Source: Tritrichomonas musculus
Lineage: Eukaryota > Parabasalia > Tritrichomonadida > Tritrichomonadidae
Direction: 5' to 3'
NCBI GenBank assembly: GCA_039105265.1
Contig: JAPFFF010000053.1
Span: 124,001-188,000 of the forward strand
Length of the DNA: 64,000 bases
Shown here: in pieces, positions 11,290 through 19,816 of the stretch
Position numbering within the stretch: position 1 is the stretch's first letter
How the letters are laid out: the number at the start of each line of letters is the position of its first letter
Made by a program: the position numbers and the translations under genes
The notes under the pieces: model-generated
The model's database searches: none
Told to the model about the DNA's origin: nothing
The model's input: the letters and a program-made list of their open reading frames with translations, nothing else

Positions 11290-12408
11290 GGGAAATTACA
11301 AATGTCCCTACTTTAACGGTCATTTTTAACGGCTATTAAATTTGTGAGGTGAAGTAGGGACATTTGTCGCTGCTCCATTTGTCCCTACTTTAACGGTCAT
11401 TTATAACGGTCAAACATATAGAAAATCTCTTTTTATTTTTATAAATGAGGTTACAAATATCCTTACTCATTGCATAAGAAAATGCGAATTATTTATTTAA
11501 TATATTTTAGTTAAAATAGTATTAAAATGAATAAATCTTTATTTTTAGTGCTTTTTACAATAAAAAATTATAATTTTGCTAAAAAATCGTAATTTTCAAA
11601 GGCAAAAATATTTGATAAACCTAAAAAATATGATCAAAAACTTAAAAAGACAAAAGTAGAATTAGTTCTTTGCATAATATAATAGATTCTTCTAATAAAA
11701 TTCAAACTGAATATATTTTAATATTCGATTACTTTTTAGTAAAGATCGAAGTAATTTTCAAATTTTAAAGCATTTCCTTATATATATTAGATAAATATGT
11801 AATTATATAATTAAAAAATCATTTGATAAAAAGAAATTACTTTGTTTTAGCAATGATGGAAAAAAATATATTTTTATTAAAAAATCCATGACCACCTATT
11901 CACACTTTTTTCAGGGAAATTTGAAATAGATGCATTCAACTTTTTTGACCATGAAAACATCAAACAAAACTATTTATAAGAACTTCACATGCTATTTAAC
12001 TTAAAAATATTTTTTTAAATGCAGATAAAGAAATTACTAATAATATTATTTCCTTATATAGAAGAATATTTTGTTTTAATTTAAATAAACATCTTTTGTA
12101 TAATGTTAACGTTAACATTTCGACTAATTTATTAAGTTTTTTTTTTGGATAAATCATATTCTAATTTTTATCTGAATTTCCAGTTTTTTTGAATTCGTCT
12201 TATAAACATTTTTGTAATCTAGCATTGTTAAAACATTTTATGCGTAATTTATCATAAAATTCACATCTCTCGTTGTTTTTACAGGTAAATATATACTATA
12301 ACCGTTAAAAATGACCGTTAAAGTAGGGACATTTGTCGCTGCTCCATTTGTCCCTACCATTATGACCGTTAACAGTGACCGTTAAAGTAGGGACATTGGT
12401 CGCTGCCC
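11290..12408. mobile_element. Small Mutator-like (MITE) element, 1.1 kb
   Basis: The ends carry inverted blocks built from GTCCCTACTTTAACGGTCA and GACAAATGGAGCAGCGAC. They are flanked by an exact 9-bp duplication, TTATCAAAA (11281-11289 and 12409-12417). The blocks are repeated within each end, twice on the left and twice on the right. No coding sequence is visible. The 9-bp duplication and GGG ends suggest a Mutator-like family different from 1519-9468. Confidence 0.75.
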
Positions 12409-12893
12409 TTATCAAAATTATAAATAAAAATGCTATTTTCAATTATTATACAAATTTAAAAATACGATTTATCATTCATTAAATATATTTTAAAAATTCA
12501 AGCATTTCAAAATTTACAATAATATGGTTACATTTATATATAAAAAAAATTTGATATATCAAATATCAAAAGTGCAAGCACTGCATCAGTCATACTCACG
12601 GGAGGCTCATTTTGAGTAAGCGTCATATGCTCATCAGTTGGAGGTGGTCTAACTGGATAGTGTGGCATATTTTTCGTAGGTGGTCGATTGATGTGAGGAT
12701 TGAATGTGACCGCATAAGTGTTATCATTTGAATATATACCATAATGATTATACTCAACATCTTCGTTGGTAGTGGTGGATTCATTATACATACATCCAGT
12801 TGTACCGATGGTTGTTGAATTCGAGTTTTTATACTTATTCATTTATTATACAAATAAACAAAAAATAATGTGTTGTATTGTTTAAAAATTTAC

Positions 12894-14471
12894 TCATGGT
12901 GTAGTTAAATCATAGTTACCAATTCGAACCAATGGAGGCATACCATTTGGTTGAACTAATATACTAATCGAGGCATCATATAATAAGCAGAAAAGTGGGT
13001 TGGCATCTACACTCTTCGCAAATGAACCTTCAGTCGCACTTTGAGTAATATTCATTTCAAAATTGATAGGTGATAGCGAAGTGAGTCCCTGTTGATATGT
13101 ATTATCAGTTTCTGTTGGGAGACCAATGAAAAACGATGACCTGTCGTCACTATAATAACCAGTCGTTGAGTTAAATGAATATGAATTGGTTAGCGATCTG
13201 ACGACCTCCTTATTGAAACCACTCTGCTCACCATTCATGTTCATTGCATTCTGGCAATATTCCAAGAATTCGGGGTACTCTTCAGTTGTACCAAAAGGTC
13301 GCGAAGGTATGTTGCCATATCCACCCGCATTAATGTAGAATGATTTGAATAATGGATTCTTGAAAACAGTTTTATCAGTATTACGCAACGGGAATAAACA
13401 AAATATACTATCAACAAATCTTGGAGTGATAGTACAGGTGGTCTTATCATTAGGTTGCTCGAGTTTATTAGTTGTCGTATATACAGATAGTGTTTGTGTA
13501 GGAAATGTTAACGGGTGAGATGGATCACTATATCGTTGAACCAATGAGTTATAAACACTCTCACTAATTCCAAAACATGGGATAATACTGAGGCAATCCT
13601 TGACCTCATACCATATAACATTACTTGTTCTATCAGCATTATTTAATGTATATAATCCATTAGCGGTTGTAGATGTCGCCCAACATCTTATTGGATTACC
13701 TATTTGCTTAAATTCTGTCGTGACGGGATGAAATGTATATTTTGAATACTTACCAGGATTATTGATCAAATTTTCATCAGGTCCACATGGACAATATACT
13801 AATCCCGCGCATGAGAAATATAATCGCAGTTCTATTTTGCCTGCAAACGCTGGGAGATATTTAATGTTAGATATCGGCAAGAATCTTCTCAAATCTATCT
13901 TCAAATTAATCGTACCAGTAGCTTCGGTCCTATCTTTAGTCCAGTAAACTACAAAACCGCAACGGCACCCTTCATTCTGTCTCCATACATCTTTATGCCT
14001 AGTTTTCGAATAAATATCTGCCCTCTTCGTGGTTTCGTTGGAACAGCAAGCTGTAAGAAATGATTCTTCACAGCCATAATTTTGTGTATATATGGTGATA
14101 CCATTTGCTACAATTTCATACTTCTCGATAGCATCGCGTGCATCTTTAAATCCATACCATATATTATTGAAACTATAATCGCCAACATTTGCTGTATCTA
14201 TCTTATCATCAATATTAACTTTAATCTCCATCGTTGCCTTAATGAATCCGTTGTATAAATCAGCCGTGTTGTGAGTATTTGGTGATATGATTACAGATGT
14301 ATACGAGCCACTTTTGATTGGAGGAGATGGTCCATAACTCGTCTGTGGGTTGATCGAATATTGTTTATTAGTATCACTCATCGCAATGCAATTATCGACG
14401 GTATCAAAATATGAGGCTATCTGGGTGCATGCATCCGCAGATGTTTGCATAATCACTTCATTGTTCAACAT
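12894..14471 (-). CDS. Polinton major capsid protein (B copy)
   Basis: 525 residues, the same length as and nearly identical to the copy at 56257-57834. Gene order, length and a C-terminus of the type PNGMPPLVRIGNYDLTTP match the double-jelly-roll major capsid proteins of Polintons, which would form the icosahedral shell. The fold is inferred, not seen. The ATG is at 14471. The next gene upstream (14494-15603) ends 22 bases before it, and the small capsid-linked gene follows. Confidence 0.8.
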   Translation of the reverse strand: MLNNEVIMQTSADACTQIASYFDTVDNCIAMSDTNKQYSINPQTSYGPSPPIKSGSYTSVIISPNTHNTADLYNGFIKATMEIKVNIDDKIDTANVGDYSFNNIWYGFKDARDAIEKYEIVANGITIYTQNYGCEESFLTACCSNETTKRADIYSKTRHKDVWRQNEGCRCGFVVYWTKDRTEATGTINLKIDLRRFLPISNIKYLPAFAGKIELRLYFSCAGLVYCPCGPDENLINNPGKYSKYTFHPVTTEFKQIGNPIRCWATSTTANGLYTLNNADRTSNVIWYEVKDCLSIIPCFGISESVYNSLVQRYSDPSHPLTFPTQTLSVYTTTNKLEQPNDKTTCTITPRFVDSIFCLFPLRNTDKTVFKNPLFKSFYINAGGYGNIPSRPFGTTEEYPEFLEYCQNAMNMNGEQSGFNKEVVRSLTNSYSFNSTTGYYSDDRSSFFIGLPTETDNTYQQGLTSLSPINFEMNITQSATEGSFAKSVDANPLFCLLYDASISILVQPNGMPPLVRIGNYDLTTP

Positions 14472-14493
14472 TGCTTTTCATGTAATAAAAAAA

Positions 14494-15603
14494 TTACTTC
14501 TTTCGTCTTCTCGATTTCTTGGTTTTACTTTTCTCAGCAATATAAGCTGTCTTCTTTTTATTAACATAATCAATATTATTATATAACCTATTTATTTCAT
14601 TTTGTAATTCTGTAGCATATCGCTCATCATCTTTATATTGAGCATATGTCTTTTCCAACTCATTAATCTTCCTTTCACTAAGTAATATTTCTTTATCAAA
14701 TTGTTCTTCACGTGATAAATCTGCCTTAGGTCTATATAATATTTTCTCCTCACGTCTTCGTTTCATCATCTTCTCACGATTGGCTTTCTTTTGTTCATCT
14801 GTCAATTTAGGTTTAGGTTTTCTAGCTCGTTTACGTTTATTTTTATCCTCCTCGATTAATTTGTTGATATCATTTTCAATCTGCTGTTTATGTTCACGTA
14901 GTTTCTCGAGCTTATTAGATAAAGAATCAAATTCATCATCACTCATTGGAACGAAATTCTTCTTGAGCTCAGCTATCTCAGCAGCACGTTGTTTAACAGC
15001 AATCCTAGTCTCATTTAATTCATCCTCGGTTAACACATCAGCATTATTATTCAAATCATATTCATCATCTTGCTGTTCATACAATAACTTTTTCAATTTA
15101 TCATCAACATATAAATAATCATCTATTTTTTCTTGCAATGCTTTGATTTCATTATTAATAGTTTTCAATTCAGGTTTATTATATTTATCACCAAGCAATT
15201 CTTGTATCTTATTCTTGTAAATATTTATATTGTGCATACATTCATCAACACCTGGTTTAGCTGCTGGATTCAATTTCGCCTTCTCCAATAATTCTGTATA
15301 ATCATCAATATATTCATTGTATAGTTTAATCTTTTCAGTAATATCAGCTTTACTCAATTTGCGATTAGATTTAGTAGGTTGTTTAATCGATGCATCTATT
15401 TGAATAGAATCTAATTTATGTTTCTTGCAATAATCTAAATAATCATTGACGCGAACACCACGTTTGAATATATTTGTTTTCACGAGATGAGCACGCAATA
15501 TATTTTTCAAATTTGGTAACAATATTTTATTCAATCCAGCAAACCCAGGTAGTTGAAGTATTTTTTTCTTAGTTAGTTGGGAAATGAGTTTATTTGAAGT
15601 CAT
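14494..15603 (-). CDS. Basic coiled-coil protein with N-terminal LPGF module (B copy)
   Basis: 369 residues. Residues about 5-58 form a module (KLISQLTKKKILQLPGF, then KRGVRVNDYL) that also starts the DNA polymerase and another basic protein of Polinton A. The rest is Lys/Glu-rich and likely coiled coil, and the C-terminus is very basic (KSKTKKSRRRKK). It lies directly upstream of the capsid gene. A DNA-binding core protein or scaffold is a reasonable inference. The A copy is 57857-59026. Confidence 0.7.
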   Translation of the reverse strand: MTSNKLISQLTKKKILQLPGFAGLNKILLPNLKNILRAHLVKTNIFKRGVRVNDYLDYCKKHKLDSIQIDASIKQPTKSNRKLSKADITEKIKLYNEYIDDYTELLEKAKLNPAAKPGVDECMHNINIYKNKIQELLGDKYNKPELKTINNEIKALQEKIDDYLYVDDKLKKLLYEQQDDEYDLNNNADVLTEDELNETRIAVKQRAAEIAELKKNFVPMSDDEFDSLSNKLEKLREHKQQIENDINKLIEEDKNKRKRARKPKPKLTDEQKKANREKMMKRRREEKILYRPKADLSREEQFDKEILLSERKINELEKTYAQYKDDERYATELQNEINRLYNNIDYVNKKKTAYIAEKSKTKKSRRRKK

Positions 15604-15630
15604 TTAATGAAATAAAAAATAATCACTTAA

Positions 15631-16010
15631 TTATATGACATCTGCAAATATTCGATTTCTTCTCACAGGATAGATTTGTTGAGGTTGCTCGATAGGATCA
15701 TTGGATGATTCCATGGGTGGTTCTATCGGTTGAGTATTTGGATATTGTTTATATTCAGGTTCAGTGAATTCGTAATTATATTGCATCCTCGGTCGAGATA
15801 TTTGTTTTTGGACAACCTCCTTAATCATTCGTTTCTGTTCCTTTTTCTCACGTCTAATTTTGAATTCCTCACCGAGAAGTTTCAATTGATTCAATATCTC
15901 TAAATTAATAGTTGGATCATATTCATAATTATTAGGGGGAGTTCTTGGAGGTGAACGTTTAGTTTTAGGTCTAACGAATGGTTTCGGGTCAGGGGTTGGC
16001 TCATCATGAT
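15631..16010 (-). CDS. Proline-rich basic protein (B copy)
   Basis: A clear frame at 15631-15894 starts MNQLKLLGEEFKIRREKKEQ and ends PVRRNRIFADVI. Similar sequence continues upstream towards 16010, where the terminal repeat zone begins. It has a basic helix, then a Pro/Gln-rich tail. It matches 59054-59317 in Polinton A. The function is unknown; its position among capsid genes suggests a virion component. Confidence 0.55.
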
Positions 16011-16384
16011 TGCATGAGTGGATTTGTGTGAGATGGGTTGCTGTAGGAGTATGCTAGATAGGTTGCATGAGATGATTGCATGAGATGATTGCTGTAGGAG
16101 TATGCTAGATAGGTTGGTATTAAGTAGTTATACATAGTGAAGGGGGGATAGATAACTAGTATAAGCAAATGAGGCTTCCCGTGTAGGGTGGCTGGGTGGG
16201 TGTAGCTTGAGGTTGAGTGGGATGTTTTATATTATAGCGAGGGAGCTTTTCAAAGCGAGGGAGCTATAATATAAAACATCTCCAAAGTACCTCAAATTAT
16301 CGTCTCTTCAGGAAGGTTTCAAAGCTGGGAAGCCTCATTTGCTTATACTAGTTATCTATCCCCCCTTCACTATGTATAACTACT
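16011..16384 (-). repeat. Right terminal repeat of Polinton B
   Basis: The inner part (16011-16122) is a degenerate array of GCATGAGATGATT-like words with TGTAGGAGTATGCTAGATAG units. The outer part (16123-16384) is a palindromic tip of 262 bp beginning AGTAGTTATACATAG and ending with its complement. The arrangement matches both ends of Polinton A. The terminal bases AG/CT fit Polinton ends. Confidence 0.85.
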
Positions 16385-16815
16385 TATGATTTATAATTTG
16401 CATGAAATATCCATTGATCATATCTATCACTCCAACGAAAAACACCATCATTTATTTGAGATGGCAACATAAAGGTTGCTAATGCTGAACTAGGATTCGT
16501 TCTCCAGTCTGTATTTGATTCTTGAATACCATTTTCTGCACCGACAGCAACCCATTCACCATGAAAAGTGTCAATGATAAAATTGCGTGGCATATTTTGT
16601 GCATTAATATTTGTTCGCCAACCTGATTGAAAATTAGAATTATTATGAAGAACCCAATGATCAGTTAATATGTCAAAAACATAATTTTCATCTCTTTGAA
16701 AAGAACGATCATGTGATGTGTCAATTACATTCACTTTTTCTTTCTTTTTTCGTCGTCTTTTTATCGTTGTGTTCACTTGAGTTGCTGCTTCTTGATATAT
16801 TTCTGGTTGAAACAT
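16384..16815 (-). CDS. Unknown protein in element C, 143 aa
   Basis: I do not recognise this protein. It starts MFQPEIYQEAATQ and has a strongly basic run, IKRRRKKKEK, near residue 20. It then shows several Trp-centred repeats of similar shape (DHWVLHNNSNFQSGWRTNIN, EWVAVG...DWRTN, RWSDRYDQWIFHANY), suggesting a small beta repeat or binding fold. The gene reaches the junction with Polinton B, so its original end is unknown. It lies downstream of the fibre-like gene on the same strand. Confidence 0.5.
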   Translation of the reverse strand: MFQPEIYQEAATQVNTTIKRRRKKKEKVNVIDTSHDRSFQRDENYVFDILTDHWVLHNNSNFQSGWRTNINAQNMPRNFIIDTFHGEWVAVGAENGIQESNTDWRTNPSSALATFMLPSQINDGVFRWSDRYDQWIFHANYKS

Positions 16816-16896
16816 CGCATCAACAAAAGAGCCGACACTATTATCAATTATTAAATGATTTTGCTTTTGAATTAATTGTTGAATGTCAAGATGTTG

Positions 16897-19062
16897 TTAT
16901 TGAGAAATTTGGCCAAAAAATCTTTGATTATTATTATTATTATTATTATCATTACAATTGCATTCTCTTATATTTGAGACTCTTTCTTCTAAAACATTAT
17001 GTTGCTGAATAATATTTCGAATATTTCTATTTGTTGTATCGATCCATCCCTGAAAACTAGGGTCTCTCATATCGTCATCATTATCATCATCATCATTATT
17101 ATCATTTCCATTTCCATCAATAATAATGCCATTATTAATATCCAACAATTGACCACCTTCAAAATTGCTCGTGCTTAATGCTAAACGTCCATTTTCAATT
17201 TTTTTGGCACGAATCTTTTTGAATGCACTTGTGATTACCATTCCCGTAATTCCTGAACCAAGAATAACCAAAATAACAGTAAGGATACTTTTCATAAGCT
17301 CTGTTTGGTTTTCATAATATTTTTTCAAAAATTCATAAGCACTATTCACTTCAATAACGATATCACCCGTCGTTTCTATTGGATGATTGACAAATTGATA
17401 AACTGCATGAATAATTTTTTTTGTGGATTTATCCCATATTAATTGAACTGTGCCGTTAAATATTTCAATAAATTTTTCTTTGGAAAAGTTGTTATATAAA
17501 AATGTTTGTATTGGAGCTGTATATTTACTATTTTGAATTATTTCTTTGAGCCAATCCATGAACTTGCCTATATCAACTGGATTTTCAATATCAACGATAT
17601 CCTCTCCATCAAACATAAAACGATATTCTCTATTTTCTATTTCTCCATCTAATTTATGAAATGGTATCTGAATTTTATCAAGAGCCTCCATCATTTTCTG
17701 TTTATTTATATTTTTGCCTATCCATTCTTTCCAGTCTTCAAAACTGCTTGTATTTGAAAAGTATTGTTTCAAAAAGTCGACAAAATTTTCGACAACGGCA
17801 AAATGTTTATCACCAGCAACATCATCATCAAAATGTGCTATATATGTCTTCTGATATGTTTCTCCATCTTTACCAAACACAGTCTGTTTAAAATTATTAT
17901 ATATATTTTTCAAAGCAGTTTTATTAAAATTCTCCATGATATGACGGAAAAAATTCTGATTCTGTTTATCGGCCTTCTTCAATTTTTCAAAAACATTGGC
18001 TATATTATCATATTCAATTTCACCTTTATCGTTCACTGTTTTTGTTTTTAAAGTTTTTGTCTCTATTTCATCTTTGGCTTCATTATATACTGTCACTTCT
18101 TGATTATTTAAGCCTTCCATAATATCTTCATGCATTTGAGATATTGTTTCTGTGTTTGTATTGATTGCATTAACCATTTGGTCAAAATTTGTGATAGGTT
18201 CTTCTTTGGGTTTCATTCTATTTTTGGTCAAAAATGATCCATACCATGGTTCTGATTCTTTTTCGGTTTCTACATACGTTATCACTTTTGCTTTTCCATC
18301 TGGTTTAATATTTGATGAACTGTCAAAACCGAAATCTTTCAAATTATTGGATGTTTTCATCCAATTATATAAATTTTCAAGAGTGATATTCAATGATTCA
18401 ATAATCTCATTAATTGTGGTTACTTTTTCTTTTTCATAATAGCATCGTTTATCCTCCCAATAATCCAAAAGTTGAGCACCATCCTCTTTTTTAAGGGGGA
18501 GCATTTTCAATAGTTTATTATCTGGGCTGATAACCGTCATAGCCCTTGAATGTTTAATAAACTGATTGAGTACTCTTATTAATTGATTATATGTCTTTAT
18601 TGAATTGTTTTCTGTTGAGATATAATATTTATTCTTTAGATCAAAATCTAATCCTTTCAATGTTAAGTCTGAAATTTCACGGTTTACATCAAAAGTTGCG
18701 TCTATTTTCAATTGATTTATAGAGTTTTGAATAGCATCTGAATTATCATTCAAACATTTATAAAGCTGTTCTAAGGTGAAAGCATTGGTCAATTTGCCAT
18801 TCACCTTGATTTGTCCTGTTGGATAAATATTGACCTTATATAAGTTTTTTATATCTCCTGGTTTTATACCTGCACCTGCAGTTATATAAGCATCTATCTC
18901 TGTTTTATTATAAATGTTATTGAAGAAAACTGAAGAACCATCTTCATCTTCTATTTGAACAATTTTATTTCCATTCTCATCTTCTCCGACTTTGATTTCT
19001 ATTCCATTTGATTTTAATGACTCAGCCTCACTTGATTGAATTGAGTATAAACCAATCGACAT
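16897..19062 (-). CDS. Fibre-like protein of element C, 721 aa
   Basis: The start MSIGLYSIQSSEAESLKSNG and the next 50 residues (GEDENGNK, then FFNNIYNKTEIDAYI) match the start of the 1719-residue fibre-like protein of Polinton A (42168). The middle is mostly predicted helix. A hydrophobic segment (about residues 590-615, SILTVILVILGSGITGMVIT) looks membrane-spanning. After it come an Asn/Asp-rich stretch and a short coiled coil ending in Asn repeats. It starts 16 bases from the oppositely directed gene at 19079. A virion surface or attachment role is inferred. Confidence 0.65.
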   Translation of the reverse strand: MSIGLYSIQSSEAESLKSNGIEIKVGEDENGNKIVQIEDEDGSSVFFNNIYNKTEIDAYITAGAGIKPGDIKNLYKVNIYPTGQIKVNGKLTNAFTLEQLYKCLNDNSDAIQNSINQLKIDATFDVNREISDLTLKGLDFDLKNKYYISTENNSIKTYNQLIRVLNQFIKHSRAMTVISPDNKLLKMLPLKKEDGAQLLDYWEDKRCYYEKEKVTTINEIIESLNITLENLYNWMKTSNNLKDFGFDSSSNIKPDGKAKVITYVETEKESEPWYGSFLTKNRMKPKEEPITNFDQMVNAINTNTETISQMHEDIMEGLNNQEVTVYNEAKDEIETKTLKTKTVNDKGEIEYDNIANVFEKLKKADKQNQNFFRHIMENFNKTALKNIYNNFKQTVFGKDGETYQKTYIAHFDDDVAGDKHFAVVENFVDFLKQYFSNTSSFEDWKEWIGKNINKQKMMEALDKIQIPFHKLDGEIENREYRFMFDGEDIVDIENPVDIGKFMDWLKEIIQNSKYTAPIQTFLYNNFSKEKFIEIFNGTVQLIWDKSTKKIIHAVYQFVNHPIETTGDIVIEVNSAYEFLKKYYENQTELMKSILTVILVILGSGITGMVITSAFKKIRAKKIENGRLALSTSNFEGGQLLDINNGIIIDGNGNDNNDDDDNDDDMRDPSFQGWIDTTNRNIRNIIQQHNVLEERVSNIRECNCNDNNNNNNNQRFFGQISQ

Positions 19063-19078
19063 ATTTAATAATAAATAA
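19063..19078. promoter_or_regulatory. 16-bp divergent start region, element C
   Basis: Only 16 bases separate the start codons of the fibre-like gene (minus) and the structural gene (plus). The gap is AT-only in character. Polinton A has the same two genes in the same head-to-head arrangement with an equal 16-base gap (42152-42167). Promoters for each must overlap the other gene. Confidence 0.5.
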
Positions 19079-19816
19079 ATGTTAATTTCTATGCAAAGCC
19101 GTGACTCACAAAAATATCATACTGTTTCTTTGACGATGAATATACCTTGGAAATGCAGCTATGTAAAATATTATGTGTCTTCTATAAACACTAATTCAAA
19201 CATATTATTAAGCACAAAAGATGATTATATGAAATATCAAGTTGGCAAAACCGTTCATACTATTGAATTTTCTGAGTCCTATCGTTATTCTATCAAACAA
19301 CTTGAACAAATTTTTAGTCAGAAAAGTGAATTAGCATGGGAATATGATAAAAATAAACGAACATTTAAGATAACAGCAAGTTTGAAAACAACAATTACAT
19401 CAATATCTCACAGAGCAGCATTATTGACTGGATTATATAACACTCCGTTGCCTTTGACAATTGATCCTAAAGAACCCTTTATTGTGCCAGATTTGCCGAT
19501 CATAACTCATACAAAACTTTATTTAGTCTCTTTACAAGGTAATCCGATGTATTCAGCTATTGGAGATCAAGAGTATACTCCTTCAGTTATAGGAAATATA
19601 AACACAATGGCTATAGACGGCAAGCCACTGATTTATGACTTTGAGAAAGAAGGAAAACCAATAAAAATAAAAACAAACACAGATAGTTTAAAATATTTAG
19701 AATTAAGTTTAGTCGATTTCCAATTTCAGCCTATCGCTTTAAAAAGTCCTTTGTTTGTTTCAATTAAAGTAAAGCCAGCTAAAGATGCAGACGTTAAGGA
19801 TGTGTTAACTAAATGA
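19079..19816 (+). CDS. Putative minor structural protein of element C, 245 aa
   Basis: Relative of 41405-42151 in Polinton A. Shared landmarks are IPWKC.YVKYYVSSINT near the N-terminus, an EYTPSVI segment in the middle, and a C-terminal LSLVDFQFQPIALKSPLFVS followed by IKVKP, a beta-rich ending. No signal or membrane segment is seen. Its head-to-head pairing with the fibre-like gene in both elements suggests the two products work together, for example as fibre base and fibre. The 3' end overlaps the convergent polymerase gene by 8 bases. Confidence 0.6.
   Translation: MLISMQSRDSQKYHTVSLTMNIPWKCSYVKYYVSSINTNSNILLSTKDDYMKYQVGKTVHTIEFSESYRYSIKQLEQIFSQKSELAWEYDKNKRTFKITASLKTTITSISHRAALLTGLYNTPLPLTIDPKEPFIVPDLPIITHTKLYLVSLQGNPMYSAIGDQEYTPSVIGNINTMAIDGKPLIYDFEKEGKPIKIKTNTDSLKYLELSLVDFQFQPIALKSPLFVSIKVKPAKDADVKDVLTK

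Larger units (their letters stand above)
9653..12583. mobile_element. hAT-like DNA transposon, non-autonomous, 2.9 kb
   Basis: The ends begin CAGTGCTTGC and form imperfect inverted repeats of roughly 35 bp. They are flanked by an exact 8-bp duplication, CATCAGTC (9645-9652 and 12584-12591). An 8-bp duplication and CAGTG-type ends are typical of the hAT superfamily. No transposase is visible. The interior holds a 20-bp repeat cluster (9.84-10.08 kb), a foldback (10.29-10.98 kb) and a nested Mutator-like element (11290-12408). Elsewhere it is AT-rich without genes, with long A and T runs near 10.23-10.28 kb. Confidence 0.8.
9475..12842 (-). pseudogene. Capsid-linked small protein gene (B copy), split by a hAT-like element
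   Basis: The gene starts at 12842 (MNKYKNSNSTTIGTTG) and its far part lies at about 9475-9652; the hAT-like element 9653-12583 sits between them. The continuous relative in Polinton A is 55778-56206. The gene follows the major capsid gene directly in A, B and fragment D, which suggests a capsid-associated role. The protein is proline- and Asn-rich with a conserved YAVTFNPHINRPPTK segment. Confidence 0.75.
1..16384 (-). mobile_element. Polinton B (broken, right-hand part in window)
   Basis: This is the right part of a Polinton whose left part lies outside the window. Its genes run on the minus strand in the same order as in Polinton A, and by eye they are nearly identical to A, so the two copies separated recently. 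Parts seen are an orphan gene, a tRNA-like unit, the conserved orphan near 1 kb, the capsid-linked small protein, the major capsid protein, a basic coiled-coil protein, a proline-rich protein and a right terminal repeat ending at 16384. The element is broken and carries fewer genes than A. A Mutator-like element and a hAT-like element have inserted into it. It abuts element C, into which it seems to have inserted. Confidence 0.85.

Noticed and set aside
13241-13450. Frames antisense or shifted within capsid, polymerase and fibre genes
   Set aside because: They follow the codon pattern of the real gene in another frame and have no features of their own.
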